From: Pseudomonas capeferrum
GTDB taxonomy: Bacteria; Pseudomonadota; Gammaproteobacteria; Pseudomonadales; Pseudomonadaceae
Direction: 5' to 3'
DNA: 64,000 bases
NCBI RefSeq assembly: GCF_000731675.1
Contig: NZ_JMIT01000005.1
Location: forward strand, 184,508 to 248,507
Within the stretch, counting starts at the first letter, position 1; each line of letters opens with the position of its first letter. The position numbers were made by a program, and so were the translations under genes. The notes below the pieces were generated by a model, which was given only the letters and a program-made list of their open reading frames with translations, was not told the origin of the DNA and searched no databases. Of the stretch, positions 8,947 through 17,619 are shown in pieces.

Positions 8947-9384
8947 ATGGCCACCCCTACCAAGCAACAGAAACGCGCCAAACGCGCCGCCAGCAAGGCC
9001 AAGCAGAACCGCATGGTGCGCAGCGGCCAGACGGTCAAAGCCAGCGCCGGTGACAGCGCCAGCATCGAGCAGGTGTTCAACAAGGCCATGGAGTCGGACA
9101 GCTACAAAGAGCTGTTCGACAAGATGAAGGCGGCACAGGAAACCAGCCTGGTCGCGATGATCTCGGTGTTCCTGGTCGACCCGCTGCTGACCCTGGTACT
9201 CAAAGGCCACAAAGAAGAGCACGCCACCGACTACATCGTGCTGGTGTTCACCGCCTACCGCACCTGGCTCGATGGCGCCGACGAAGACACCACCATGGCC
9301 TGGCTGGAAAGCGACGCGTTCCAGGAAGCCTATATCACCGCTTCCGAAGTGGTGGCCAAGCAACAGCAGAAGCTGTACGGCTGA
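8947..9384 (+). CDS. Conserved hypothetical protein
   Basis: A 145-residue soluble protein with a strongly basic N-terminus (MATPTKQQKRAKRAASKAKQ) and a helical acidic C-terminal part (ending EVVAKQQQKLYG). The basic start could bind nucleic acid, but no named domain is recognised. The start at 8947 follows AAGGACCTACCC. Its gene ends at a bidirectional terminator shared with the permease gene that follows on the other strand. Confidence 0.8.
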   Translation: MATPTKQQKRAKRAASKAKQNRMVRSGQTVKASAGDSASIEQVFNKAMESDSYKELFDKMKAAQETSLVAMISVFLVDPLLTLVLKGHKEEHATDYIVLVFTAYRTWLDGADEDTTMAWLESDAFQEAYITASEVVAKQQQKLYG

Positions 9385-9406
9385 CCTGCGAAAAGGCCAG
9401 ACAAAC

Positions 9407-9441
9407 AAAAAGGCCGCACCCAACACAGGGCGCGGCCTTTT
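9407..9441. terminator. Bidirectional rho-independent terminator
   Basis: AAAAAGGCCGC / GCGGCCTTTT stem with a run of A on one side and T on the other, between two convergent genes. Confidence 0.85.
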
Positions 9442-9459
9442 CATTCATAGCAGCGCAGA

Positions 9460-10845
9460 TCAGTTATCCAGCGCCACCCGCCCAGCCGCTTCGCGCTTGC
9501 GATGCACCAGCAGCCCTGCGGCCACCACACCAATGCTCAGCAAGGCAGTCGCGATGATCTCGGCACGGTGATCTTCACGCAGCCCCATCACCACCAGCAC
9601 CGCAATGATGAAGGCAATGGTCGCCCAGGTCAGGCCCGGGAACAGCCACATCTTGAAGTCAATCTTCTCGCCACGCGCTTCACGCTGGCTGCGCATGCGC
9701 AGTTGCGAAACAGCGATCACCAGGTACACCAGCAGCGCGATGGCGCCGGAGCTGGCCAGCAGGAACTCGAACACCTGGGCCGGCGCAACGAAGTTGGCGA
9801 ACACGCAGAGGAAGGCCGCGGCAGTGGACAACAGTACCGCCCAGTGCGGGGTGCCCGCCTTGGTGGTGCGCTGTGCAACAGCCGGCGCATCGCCACGTTT
9901 GCTCAGCGAGAACAGCATGCGCGAAGAGGTGTACAGCGCCGAGTTGAGGCAACTGGTCACGGCGATCAGCACGACGATGTCGACGATCAGCTTGGCATTC
10001 GGCACGCCGATGCGGCTCAGCACGGTCTGGTAGGAACCCAGTTCCGCCAGGGCCGGGTCGTTCCACGGCACCAGCGCCACGACCAGGAAGATCGACACCA
10101 GGTAGAACAGACAGATACGCCAGATCACCGAGTTGGTGGCGCGGCTGATCTGCTTGCCCGGGTCCTTGGACTCGGCAGCGGCGATGGTGACGATTTCGGT
10201 GCCCATGAACGAGAACATGGTGGTCAGCATGGCGGCCAGCACCGCGCCCAAGCCGTTGGGCATGAAGCCCTGGGTGTCGAACAGGTGGCTGACACCGCTC
10301 ACCTGGCTGCCCGGCGCCAGGCCGAACATGGCCACGCAGCCCACCACGATGAAGCCGATGATCGCCAGCACCTTGAGCAGGGCGAACCAGAATTCGAACT
10401 CGCCGTAGTTCTTCACGCTGCACAAGTTGGTCAGGGTCAGCACCAGCGTGATGATCAAGGAGAAGGCCCACAGATCAACAGCAGGGAACCAGGCATGCAG
10501 AATGGCTGCGGCCGCGTTGGCTTCCAGCGGGATCACCAGCACCCAGAACCACCAGTACAGCCAGCCGATGGTGAAGCCGGCCCAACGCCCGATGGCGCGG
10601 TCGGCATACGTCGAGAAGGAGCCCGTGTCAGGCGAGGCAATGGCCATTTCGCCCAGCATGCGCATGACCAGCACCACCAGCGTACCGGCAGCCGCGTAGG
10701 CCATCAGTACGGCGGGCCCTGCGGCCGCAATGGCGTGGCCGGAACCCACGAACAGACCGGCGCCAATTACGCCAGCGATGGACAGCATGGTGACATGCCG
10801 CGATTTGAGCCCCTGAGCGAGGTCGTTGGAATTGTTACCGCTCAT
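9460..10845 (-). CDS. gabP: Amino acid permease, GABA permease-like (APC superfamily)
   Basis: A 461-residue, 12-helix inner-membrane amino acid/proton symporter of the AAT family. The N-terminal signature is SRHVTMLSIAGVIGAGLFVG, followed by the conserved SFSTYADRAIGRWAGFTIGW block. Similarity to GabP-type carriers and position before an amino-acid ABC operon agree with the gene annotated as GABA permease in P. putida, but related carriers transport other amino acids, so substrate is uncertain. The AAGG ribosome-binding site (minus strand CTTACAAAGG) lies close before the start. Monocistronic. Confidence 0.85.
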   Translation of the reverse strand: MSGNNSNDLAQGLKSRHVTMLSIAGVIGAGLFVGSGHAIAAAGPAVLMAYAAAGTLVVLVMRMLGEMAIASPDTGSFSTYADRAIGRWAGFTIGWLYWWFWVLVIPLEANAAAAILHAWFPAVDLWAFSLIITLVLTLTNLCSVKNYGEFEFWFALLKVLAIIGFIVVGCVAMFGLAPGSQVSGVSHLFDTQGFMPNGLGAVLAAMLTTMFSFMGTEIVTIAAAESKDPGKQISRATNSVIWRICLFYLVSIFLVVALVPWNDPALAELGSYQTVLSRIGVPNAKLIVDIVVLIAVTSCLNSALYTSSRMLFSLSKRGDAPAVAQRTTKAGTPHWAVLLSTAAAFLCVFANFVAPAQVFEFLLASSGAIALLVYLVIAVSQLRMRSQREARGEKIDFKMWLFPGLTWATIAFIIAVLVVMGLREDHRAEIIATALLSIGVVAAGLLVHRKREAAGRVALDN

Positions 10846-11483
10846 AAAACTACCTTTGTAAGGAGTGGACCACGCCGACTACGGGAACGAAGCGCGCCTG
10901 GGGTTGTTTAGGCGTCGCTGCAATCGGCGGTTTCCCAGTGGCAATAAGCGAGCCAGTTGCTGAATGCATTCGTCAGAAATCTCTGGCAACCATTAAGGGC
11001 GCGGCTTGCAGGGCTTTCGGCCATGCTTTGACCGAAAGGTCGCCAAAACCACCTTCCAAGTCGGGATTACGGAAATACCCACTTACAAACGCACCAAAGG
11101 TGCTCCCAGGTAACACCTTTGCACCGTTGCAATGCAAAAAAGTACAACCTCAAGGTACAACCCATTACCCACGTTCACCCTTTTGCAGGTAAACCGATTA
11201 CCAACCCTGTGCCGGCGGGTTTACCCGCGAATGGTCCAAAACCGCTTCCAAGAGCGGGCCAAAGCTGGCACCATCGCGCCTTTTTTCATCAAGGCTCTGG
11301 TGTTGGGCTAGACCTTCGCGGTCATCCTCGCGACGTTGCACTGCAGCGATGCGACAATCTGCCCCGACAGCGACCCGAGCCCCTAGCGACCCTGTTGGCC
11401 GCCTAATGCCGCTATGCTAGCTTGGCGCACGCCAGGAAGGCCGCCAACAGCTGGGAACGCACCCGAACACATGAGGACCGCAC
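10846..11483. other. Long intergenic region before the ABC operon
   Basis: About 640 bases with no supportable gene; short open frames here lack ribosome-binding sites and look random. It holds the gabP leader, a REP-like segment near 11209-11232 (GCCGGCGGGTTTACCCGCGAA) and the promoter side of the ABC transporter genes. I saw no convincing sigma-54 or sigma-70 promoter. Confidence 0.5.
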
Positions 11484-12257
11484 ATGGCCCAGGCCACGCC
11501 CGCGCTGGAAATCCGCAATCTGCACAAACGCTACGGCGAGCAGGAAATTCTCAAGGGCATTTCGCTGACCGCGCGCGATGGTGACGTGATCTCCATCCTG
11601 GGGTCGTCCGGTTCCGGCAAGTCCACTTTGCTGCGCTGCATCAACCTGCTCGAAAACCCGCACCAGGGCGAAATCCTGGTCGCCGGCGAATCGCTCAAGC
11701 TCAAGGCCGCCAAAAACGGTGACCTGATCGCCGCCGACAACCGCCAGATCAACCGCCTGCGCAGCGAGATCGGCTTCGTCTTCCAGAACTTCAACCTGTG
11801 GCCGCACATGTCGATCCTCGACAACATCATCGAGGCCCCGCGCCGCGTGCTCGGCCAAAGCAAGGCCGAGGCCATCGAAGCCGCAGAAGCCTTGCTGAAC
11901 AAGGTTGGCATCTACGACAAGCGCCACAGCTACCCCGCCCAGCTTTCCGGTGGCCAGCAACAGCGCGCCGCCATTGCCCGTACCTTGGCCATGAGGCCCA
12001 AGGTCATCCTGTTCGACGAGCCGACCTCGGCGCTCGATCCGGAAATGGTCCAGGAAGTGCTAAACGTTATCCGCGCATTGGCCGAAGAAGGCCGTACCAT
12101 GCTGCTGGTGACGCACGAGATGAACTTTGCCCGCCAGGTGTCCAGTGAAGTGGTTTTCCTGCACCAGGGCCTGGTTGAAGAGCAAGGATCGCCGCAGCAG
12201 GTCTTCGAGAACCCGACCTCGGCGCGTTGCAAGCAATTCATGTCCAGCCACCGCTAA
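11484..12257 (+). CDS. Polar amino acid ABC transporter, ATP-binding protein
   Basis: A 257-residue ATPase of the HisP/GlnQ/ArtP class that powers amino acid import. Walker A is GSSGSGKST, the Q-loop lies in FVFQNFNLWPH, the signature is LSGGQQQR, Walker B is VILFDEPTSALD, and the switch His lies in LVTHEMNFA. It is the first gene of a four-gene operon (ATPase, binding protein, two permeases), with AGGACCGCAC before the start. Confidence 0.95.
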   Translation: MAQATPALEIRNLHKRYGEQEILKGISLTARDGDVISILGSSGSGKSTLLRCINLLENPHQGEILVAGESLKLKAAKNGDLIAADNRQINRLRSEIGFVFQNFNLWPHMSILDNIIEAPRRVLGQSKAEAIEAAEALLNKVGIYDKRHSYPAQLSGGQQQRAAIARTLAMRPKVILFDEPTSALDPEMVQEVLNVIRALAEEGRTMLLVTHEMNFARQVSSEVVFLHQGLVEEQGSPQQVFENPTSARCKQFMSSHR

Positions 12258-12270
12258 CGGAGCAACACGA

Positions 12271-13032
12271 ATGCAGACCTATAAGAAATTCCTCCTGGCC
12301 GCTGCCGCCACCCTGGTGTTCTCGGCAAATGCCATGGCAGCCGAAAAACTCAAAATGGGCATCGAGGCGGCCTACCCGCCGTTCAACAACAAGGATGCCA
12401 GCGGCCAGGTGGTCGGCTTTGACAAAGACATCGGCGACGCACTGTGCGCCAAGATGAAAGTCGAATGCGAAGTGGTCACCTCTGACTGGGACGGCATCAT
12501 CCCGGCGTTGAACGCCAAGAAGTTCGACTTCCTGATCTCCTCACTGTCGATCACCGACGAGCGCAAGCAGGCCGTCGACTTCACCGACCCGTACTACTCG
12601 AACAAGCAGCAGTTCATCGCACCGAAAAACGTCGACTTCAAGACCGACCGCGCCTCGCTCAAGGGCAAGACCATCGGTACCCAGCGCGCCACCCAGGCCG
12701 CGACCTGGCTGGACGACAACGGCGGCATGGACAACGAGTTCAAGGTCAACCTGTACGATGGCCAGGAAAACGCCTACCTGGACCTGACCTCCGGCCGCCT
12801 CGACGCCATCCTCGCCGACAAGTACGCCAACTACGACTGGCTGAAGTCTGCCGCTGGCAAAAACTTCGAGTTCAAAGGCGAACCGGTGAACGACAGCGAC
12901 AAGGTCGGCATTGCCGTACGCAAAGGTGACGATGAGCTGCGTAACAAGCTCAATGCCGCACTGAAGGAAATTGTCGCCGACGGCACCTACAAAAAGATCA
13001 ACGACAAGTACTTCCCGTTCAGCATCTATTGA
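12271..13032 (+). CDS. Polar amino acid ABC transporter, periplasmic binding protein
   Basis: A 253-residue type II periplasmic binding protein of the lysine/arginine/ornithine-histidine family. A Sec signal peptide (MQTYKKFLLAAAATLVFSAN, cleavage after AMA) precedes KLKMGIEAAYPPFN; the motif GFDKDIGDALCAKMKVECE and two conserved Cys residues follow, as in LAO/HisJ proteins. These features suggest basic amino acids as ligands (inference). A 12-bp hairpin directly after the stop probably protects this abundant protein's mRNA relative to the permease part. Confidence 0.93.
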   Translation: MQTYKKFLLAAAATLVFSANAMAAEKLKMGIEAAYPPFNNKDASGQVVGFDKDIGDALCAKMKVECEVVTSDWDGIIPALNAKKFDFLISSLSITDERKQAVDFTDPYYSNKQQFIAPKNVDFKTDRASLKGKTIGTQRATQAATWLDDNGGMDNEFKVNLYDGQENAYLDLTSGRLDAILADKYANYDWLKSAAGKNFEFKGEPVNDSDKVGIAVRKGDDELRNKLNAALKEIVADGTYKKINDKYFPFSIY

Positions 13033-13040
13033 TTCGCCCC

Positions 13041-13069
13041 GACCGGCACGCCCTTGCGGCGTGCCGGTC
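13041..13069 (+). promoter_or_regulatory. Intercistronic hairpin after the binding-protein gene
   Basis: GACCGGCACGCC (13041-13052) pairs perfectly with GGCGTGCCGGTC (13058-13069) across a 5-base loop. It starts 9 bases after the stop codon and has no U-run, so it is more likely an RNA stabiliser or attenuator than a full terminator. Confidence 0.75.
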
Positions 13070-13087
13070 CCTAGAACGACCCTACCC

Positions 13088-13783
13088 ATGAATATCGACC
13101 TGCACGGATTCGGTCCGGCCCTGGCGGCTGGCACCTTGATGACCGTAAAACTGGCGCTCTGCGCCTTGCTGCTGGGGCTGGTCCTGGGCCTGCTCGGTGC
13201 CCTGGCCAAGACTTCCCCGGTCAAGCCGCTGCAATGGCTTGGCGGCTTCTACTCGACCCTGGTTCGCGGCGTGCCCGAACTGCTCTGGGTCCTGCTTATC
13301 TATTTCGGCACCGTCGGCCTGATGAACAGCATCGGCGAAGCGCTCAACATGCCGGGCCTTGAGCTCAGCGCCTTCGCTGCCGGCGTCATCGCCCTCGGCC
13401 TGTGCTTCGGCGCCTACGCCACCGAGGTGTTCCGCGGCGCCATCCTGGCGATCCCCAAGGGCCACCGTGAGGCGGGCCTGGCACTGGGCTTGTCCAAGGC
13501 GCGCATCCTCTCGCGCATCATCCTGCCGCAGATGTGGCGCATCGCCCTGCCCGGCCTGGGCAACCTGTTCATGATCCTGATGAAGGACACCGCGCTGGTA
13601 TCGGTCATCGGCCTTGAAGAAATCATGCGCCACGCGCAAATCGGCGTGACCATGACCAAGGAGCCGTTCACCTTCTACATGGTTGCGGCCTGCATCTACC
13701 TGGGCTTGACCGTCGTCGCCATGACCGGCATGTACTTCATGGAAAAACGCGCCGCTCGCGGCTTTGCGAGGGCCGAACAATGA
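13088..13783 (+). CDS. Polar amino acid ABC transporter permease (HisQ-like)
   Basis: A 231-residue inner-membrane permease of the HisM/HisQ family. The EAA loop that contacts the ATPase is EAGLALGLSKARILSRIILPQ. The start MNIDLHGFGPAL is taken because longer frames run through the upstream hairpin. It is the first of two permeases, which form the heterodimeric channel, and its stop overlaps the next start by 4 bases. Confidence 0.93.
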   Translation: MNIDLHGFGPALAAGTLMTVKLALCALLLGLVLGLLGALAKTSPVKPLQWLGGFYSTLVRGVPELLWVLLIYFGTVGLMNSIGEALNMPGLELSAFAAGVIALGLCFGAYATEVFRGAILAIPKGHREAGLALGLSKARILSRIILPQMWRIALPGLGNLFMILMKDTALVSVIGLEEIMRHAQIGVTMTKEPFTFYMVAACIYLGLTVVAMTGMYFMEKRAARGFARAEQ

Positions 13784-14469
13784 ATTGGGAAGTCATCATC
13801 AAATGGCTGCCACGCCTGGCCCAGGGTGCGACCCTGACCCTGGAGCTGGTGGCCATTGCCGTGGTTGCCGGGTTGATCCTGGCCATCCCGCTGGGCATTG
13901 CCCGCTCATCGCGGCACTGGTACGTGCGCGCCGTGCCGTTCAGCTACATCTTCTTCTTCCGCGGTACGCCGTTGCTGGTGCAGCTGTTCCTGGTCTACTA
14001 CGGCCTGGCCCAGTTCGAGGCGGTGCGCAGCAGTGCATTGTGGCCTTACCTGCGCGATCCGTTCTGGTGCACCGTGCTGACCATGACCCTGCACACGGCC
14101 GCCTATATCGCCGAGATTCTGCGCGGTGCGCTACAGTCGATCCCCAAGGGTGAGATCGAAGCGGCACGGGCACTGGGCATGTCGCGCGCCAAGACCCTGA
14201 TCTACATCATGCTGCCGCGCGCCACGCGGATCGGCCTGCCGGCCTACAGCAACGAGGTGATCCTGATGCTCAAGGCCAGCGCGCTGGCCAGTACCGTCAC
14301 CCTGCTGGAGCTGACCGGCATGGCGCGTACCATCATCGCCCGGACCTACCTGCCGGTGGAGATCTTCTTTGCCGCCGGGGTGTTTTACCTGGTTATCTCG
14401 TTTGTCCTGGTACAGGGCTTCAAACTGCTGGAGCGCTGGTTGCGGGTAGACGCCTGCCAAGGGCGCTAG
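13780..14469 (+). CDS. Polar amino acid ABC transporter permease (HisM-like)
   Basis: A 229-residue partner permease. It starts MNWEVIIKWLPRLAQGATLTLE and contains the EAA motif EAARALGMSRAKTLIYIMLP. It overlaps the previous permease by 4 bases. It is the last gene of the operon; a REP element follows. Confidence 0.93.
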   Translation: MNWEVIIKWLPRLAQGATLTLELVAIAVVAGLILAIPLGIARSSRHWYVRAVPFSYIFFFRGTPLLVQLFLVYYGLAQFEAVRSSALWPYLRDPFWCTVLTMTLHTAAYIAEILRGALQSIPKGEIEAARALGMSRAKTLIYIMLPRATRIGLPAYSNEVILMLKASALASTVTLLELTGMARTIIARTYLPVEIFFAAGVFYLVISFVLVQGFKLLERWLRVDACQGR

Positions 14470-14504
14470 ACCTCACCCCCCGTTCCCACAGGCCAACGTC
14501 TTCC

Positions 14505-14546
14505 TGTAGGAGCGGGCTTGCCCGCGAAGGGCTGCAAAGCAGCCCC
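14505..14546 (+). repeat. REP element
   Basis: TGTAGGAGCGGGCTTGCCCG followed by CGAAGGGCTGCAAAGCAGCCCC: the GTAGGAGCGGxCTTG head with internal palindrome plus a terminal GC hairpin, typical of P. putida REP sequences. Confidence 0.8.
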
Positions 14547-14566
14547 ACCCCCTGCCGACCACAATC

Positions 14567-15778
14567 ATGACCCCACCCCCCATCCCCCACCGCCAGCACC
14601 TAAGCGACCGCTTCAAGGCTCTCGACCAATTCCTGATCGAGCACCAGCACCTGTGGAAACCCAGGCCCTTCACCGCGCTGCGCCTGGACTGGGAAGCCGA
14701 ACACCCCGAACTCTCCGCCCACCTGCGCCAATGCAGCCTGAGCGACGCCGAAGCCGAGCGGGTGACGCAAGGCATGCCCGCCCCCTTCCCCCAACTGGCC
14801 CAACAAGCCCAGCAACTCTGCACCCTCGACACACTCCCGGACGCTGGCCTGCCAGCCGCCGCCCACCGCCTCGACGTTGGCGTGCCCGGCCGCAAGTGGC
14901 AGCAGATCGAAGCCTTCACCCGCCGGCTGGCCTTCAACGCGCCAACCCGGCACTGGCTGGACTGGTGCTCTGGTAAAGGCCACCTCGGCCGTCGCCTGCT
15001 GCAACCCGGCCAGTACCTGACCTGCCTGGAATACGACCCCGAGCTCGTCACCGCGGGCCAGGCGCTGAGCGACCACCACCACCTGCCTGCACACCATATC
15101 CATCAGGATGTCATGGCCGCAGACAGTGCCGGCCACCTGGATAGCGACAAGACCGTGGTCGCCCTGCACGCCTGCGGCGACCTGCACGTACGCCTTCTGC
15201 ACCTGGCCAGCGAGCAAGGCTGCCGGCAAATGGCCGTGGCCCCTTGCTGCTATAACCGCATCCAGGCCCAGCAGTACCAGGCGTTATCCACCGCCGCGCA
15301 AGCCTCCAGCCTGCACTTGTCGCTGGACGACCTGGGCTTGCCGTTGAGTGAAACCGTCACCGCGGGCGCCCGCGTGCGTCGCCAACGCGACACCTCGATG
15401 GCCCGCCGCCTGGGCTTCGATCTGCTGCAACGCCAGCAGCGCCAGTGTGATGATTACTTGCCCACCCCCTCGCTGCCGGTGGCCTGGCTGGACAAGCCTT
15501 TCGAGGCGTACTGCCGGGGCCTGGCCGAGCTCAAGCACGCGCCCCTGAGCGGCACCCCCGACTGGGCTGCCCTGGAAGCCGCCGGCTGGCAGCGCCTGGC
15601 CGAAGTGCGCAACCTGGAACGTGTGCGCAACCTGTTCCGCCGCCCGCTGGAACTGTGGCTGGTACTCGACCGTGCGCTGTTTCTGGAAGAACAGGGTTAT
15701 GCCGTACGCCTCGGGTTGTTCTGTGACTACCCACTCACCCCGCGCAACATCCTCATCCTGGCAGAACGCGACCGTTAG
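14567..15778 (+). CDS. SAM-dependent methyltransferase domain protein
   Basis: A 403-residue protein with a class I methyltransferase core in the middle: motif I is HWLDWCSGKGHLGRRLL (about residues 125-141), the acidic residue after strand 2 is in LEYDPELV, and a later APCCYNR motif is seen in the family of methyltransferases related to Methyltransf_32. Substrate unknown. The start ATG lies within the sequence after a REP element. It seems to be a single gene, separate from the ABC operon. Confidence 0.75.
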   Translation: MTPPPIPHRQHLSDRFKALDQFLIEHQHLWKPRPFTALRLDWEAEHPELSAHLRQCSLSDAEAERVTQGMPAPFPQLAQQAQQLCTLDTLPDAGLPAAAHRLDVGVPGRKWQQIEAFTRRLAFNAPTRHWLDWCSGKGHLGRRLLQPGQYLTCLEYDPELVTAGQALSDHHHLPAHHIHQDVMAADSAGHLDSDKTVVALHACGDLHVRLLHLASEQGCRQMAVAPCCYNRIQAQQYQALSTAAQASSLHLSLDDLGLPLSETVTAGARVRRQRDTSMARRLGFDLLQRQQRQCDDYLPTPSLPVAWLDKPFEAYCRGLAELKHAPLSGTPDWAALEAAGWQRLAEVRNLERVRNLFRRPLELWLVLDRALFLEEQGYAVRLGLFCDYPLTPRNILILAERDR

Positions 15779-16014
15779 CCGCAGCACAACCTGTGGATAA
15801 CTCTGTGCACAAGCTTTTGATGAATGGTTGGATCCAAGCGCTATTTCAAGCGTTTGGCTTATTCCTTCGTACAGCTCACGGCCAGCAAAAACAGGCGTTT
15901 GCGCAAAGACCAGCGGTGTAGCAGCTCGGCATGCCTTTCGCGCAAGTTGGCAATGCTACTTGTGCATAAACTTTTCTTGTGCCCCCGCCTGGGGCCGCAA
16001 AGCGGCCCTGTGGG
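15779..16014. other. Intergenic region, no gene seen
   Basis: About 236 bases between the methyltransferase gene and the DUF3077-like genes. It contains a single consensus DnaA-box 9-mer (TGTGGATAA, 15792-15800) and a GC hairpin (GGGGCCGCAAAGCGGCCCTG near 15990-16010) that could end the leftward DUF3077-like transcript or its convergent neighbour. Confidence 0.4.
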
Positions 16015-16285
16015 TCAGCGGAATTTGTTCTTGGCCAACTCGATATCGTTCATCAATGCCTTGGCCATCGCCGTCAGGTAATCGGCCGCACCCAACAGCT
16101 TGTGGTCGTCTTCCATATCACCCTCCCTGAGCAGATGCTTGATGTAGCAGCAGCACAGAGACCTGTTCATAGGCATCATCGATCGCAATACCGGGCTGCA
16201 CCCGCAAAAGGCCAACGGGTGGGTCGCCGACGTCCAGGAAGGTTTCCAGGCCGGCTGTGGTGATGGGCTTGGGGCTATCGTTCAT
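16015..16285 (-). pseudogene. DUF3077-like small protein, interrupted by a frameshift
   Basis: Two short frames together make one protein of about 90 residues. The first frame runs from 16285 to the TGA at 16118-16120 (starts MNDSPKPITTAGLETF, contains LLRVQPGIAIDDAYEQVSVL). The second frame continues CYIKHLLREGDMEDDHKLLG and ends at 16015 with LTAMAKALMNDIELAKNKFR. The switch falls in a GCTGCTGCTAC repeat near 16145. The pieces look like head and tail of one DUF3077-type protein. It may be a true pseudogene, slippage in a repeat, or a read error. It overlaps the upstream small gene by 4 bases. Confidence 0.6.
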
Positions 16286-16548
16286 GCGATTTCCCCCTCC
16301 GCGCTCATGCGTTCACTGGCGTGCTGCAGCAATATCGCTGCCGACTCGGCGGCCTGAGCTGTGTGGGCCAGCCGGCTAATGCCGGGTTCGCCGGCGTGGG
16401 CGCAGCAGTGTTCGTCGAGGGTTTGGGCCACAGCGCGGATGAGCTCGCGGGCCTGGGTGAGTGCGTCGTGTGGGGAGATGTCGCTGTGGATAGAGAAGTA
16501 GGGGGTGTGGATGAGTGGGCGTGGTGGGTCGGGGACGATCTTGATCAT
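16282..16548 (-). CDS. Small DUF3077/DUF6124-like protein
   Basis: An 88-residue protein starting MIKIVPDPPRPLIHTPYFSI, a beginning typical of small Pseudomonas proteins of the DUF3077/DUF6124 type, with a helical C-terminal half (AAESAAILLQHASERM). Function is unknown. It is the first gene of a two-gene leftward unit and overlaps the frameshifted gene by 4 bases. Upstream lies a strongly palindromic leader. The family name is from memory of its N-terminal pattern, so it is tentative. Confidence 0.65.
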   Translation of the reverse strand: MIKIVPDPPRPLIHTPYFSIHSDISPHDALTQARELIRAVAQTLDEHCCAHAGEPGISRLAHTAQAAESAAILLQHASERMSAEGEIA

Positions 16549-16557
16549 GGCGTAACT

Positions 16558-16685
16558 CCTTATTCACGGAAGGAACTGCCACTAAATCTTTCTCACGGAT
16601 TTAGGTGGCAGCCATACGCGGGGTGAGAAACCGAGTGAATAAGGAAAGCCCCGGCCAGACCGAAGTCTGCCCGCGTACAGCCACC
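16558..16685 (-). promoter_or_regulatory. Nested palindromic leader before the DUF3077-like genes
   Basis: Outer arms CCTTATTCAC (16558-16567) and GTGAATAAGG (16635-16644), inner arms TTTCTCAC (16589-16596) and GTGAGAAA (16623-16630), plus a hairpin TGCCAC-TAAATC / GATTTAGGTGGCA (16577-16609). An alternative long pairing joins 16604-16622 with 16670-16685 (GGTGGC...TACGCGGG / CCCGCGTA...GCCACC). It overlaps the ribosome-binding region of the small gene (AAGGAGT just before its ATG). Looks like a structured 5' leader; identity unknown. Confidence 0.55.
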
Positions 16686-16878
16686 ATTTGGGTGACGCTC
16701 ATTCGTGGTCGGGTTCTCACACCCGGTCGCCGAAGCGACCCAGAAACGGTATCCGTGAGGCATTTCCCCGACAACAGCGATACTTCAGCAGCGCGCGTAG
16801 GATAGGTCTGAAGCATGCAAACCCCGAAGCATTTGGTTTCAGGTTCAGAAATGCCCTACAGCTGATAGCTGCCTTGAT

Positions 16879-17012
16879 TGTAGGAGCGGCCTTGCGTCGC
16901 GAAAGGGCTGCGAAGCAGCCCCAGGTTTTCGAACCAACGCAGGTATCGACGTTTGTTCACACATTGCTGGGGCTGCTTCGCAGCCCTTTCGCGACGCAAG
17001 GCCGCTCCTACA
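16879..17012. repeat. Inverted REP pair (REPIN)
   Basis: Left copy 16879-16922 and right copy 16967-17012 are near-perfect inverted repeats (TGTAGGAGCGGCCTTGCGTC ... GACGCAAGGCCGCTCCTACA) separated by about 44 bases, able to fold into one long hairpin. Confidence 0.9.
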
Positions 17013-17196
17013 CACACACGCACGCGCGACGGTTGAAGACGGTCGATCAGCGCCCGCAAAGCTCGCACTGCACACCTCCCCACGGTGTATCATTCACCCC
17101 CAAATCATTAAAAAGAGACGTCGCGCGCTGCCCGCCAGCCCCGCGACCTTCTGGCGTTGCGCCAGAACCGACAATGGACTAACGGACTTCCTCATC

Positions 17197-17445
17197 GTGA
17201 CCCAAGCCAAACCCCTAGCCCTGTTGACCTTCGCCATGGCCCTGACCGCCTGCGCCAGCGACACCCCAAGCCACCCTTCCAGCCACCTGGGCTGGGACAC
17301 CCCTGGCATGCAACTGGGCGGCGACAGAGGCCTGCCCCTGCGCGTCGAGAGCCCTTGCCGCAAGCGCGGCTGCGACAACGACAAGCTGTTCTTCAACCCC
17401 GGCAAAACCGAACCAAGCGTCAACACGATACACCGCGGCTGGTAA
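17197..17445 (+). CDS. Small predicted lipoprotein
   Basis: An 82-residue protein with GTG start and a lipoprotein signal peptide (MTQAKPLALLTFAMALTAC; lipobox LTAC). The mature part is about 63 residues, has two Cys (SPCRKRGC) and ends NTIHRGW. No family recognised. It precedes tRNA-Thr by about 100 bases. Confidence 0.65.
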   Translation: MTQAKPLALLTFAMALTACASDTPSHPSSHLGWDTPGMQLGGDRGLPLRVESPCRKRGCDNDKLFFNPGKTEPSVNTIHRGW

Positions 17446-17504
17446 GAAAAATCTCCTTTTAAGCCGGTGACTTAGGTCATTTGCAAACAATCGCAAGGAA
17501 GTGG

Positions 17505-17532
17505 TTTACAGGCGCCAAACGATCGTTATAAT
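17505..17532 (+). promoter_or_regulatory. Likely sigma-70 promoter of tRNA-Thr
   Basis: TTTACA (17505-17510) and TATAAT (17527-17532) with a 16-base spacer, 11 bases before the tRNA. Confidence 0.65.
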
Positions 17533-17543
17533 GACGCCCCATT

Positions 17544-17596
<53 letters not shown>

Positions 17597-17619
<23 letters not shown>

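Larger units (their letters stand above)
16549..17196. other. Intergenic region with palindromic leader and REP pair
   Basis: About 650 bases without a supportable gene. It contains nested inverted repeats at 16558-16685, a second block with small hairpins (GGTCGCCGAAGCGACC at 16725-16740) and an inverted REP pair at 16879-17012. Confidence 0.6.

Noticed and set aside
9502..10911. 469-codon plus-strand frame opposite the amino acid permease
   Set aside because: Antisense shadow, low-complexity His/Gln/Gly composition.
11268..11285. TGGCAC followed by GC-rich bases, a possible sigma-54 promoter before the ABC operon
   Set aside because: The GC of the -12 element is not at the required distance.
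15792..15800. Single consensus DnaA box
   Set aside because: One isolated 9-mer is expected by chance and no origin features surround it.
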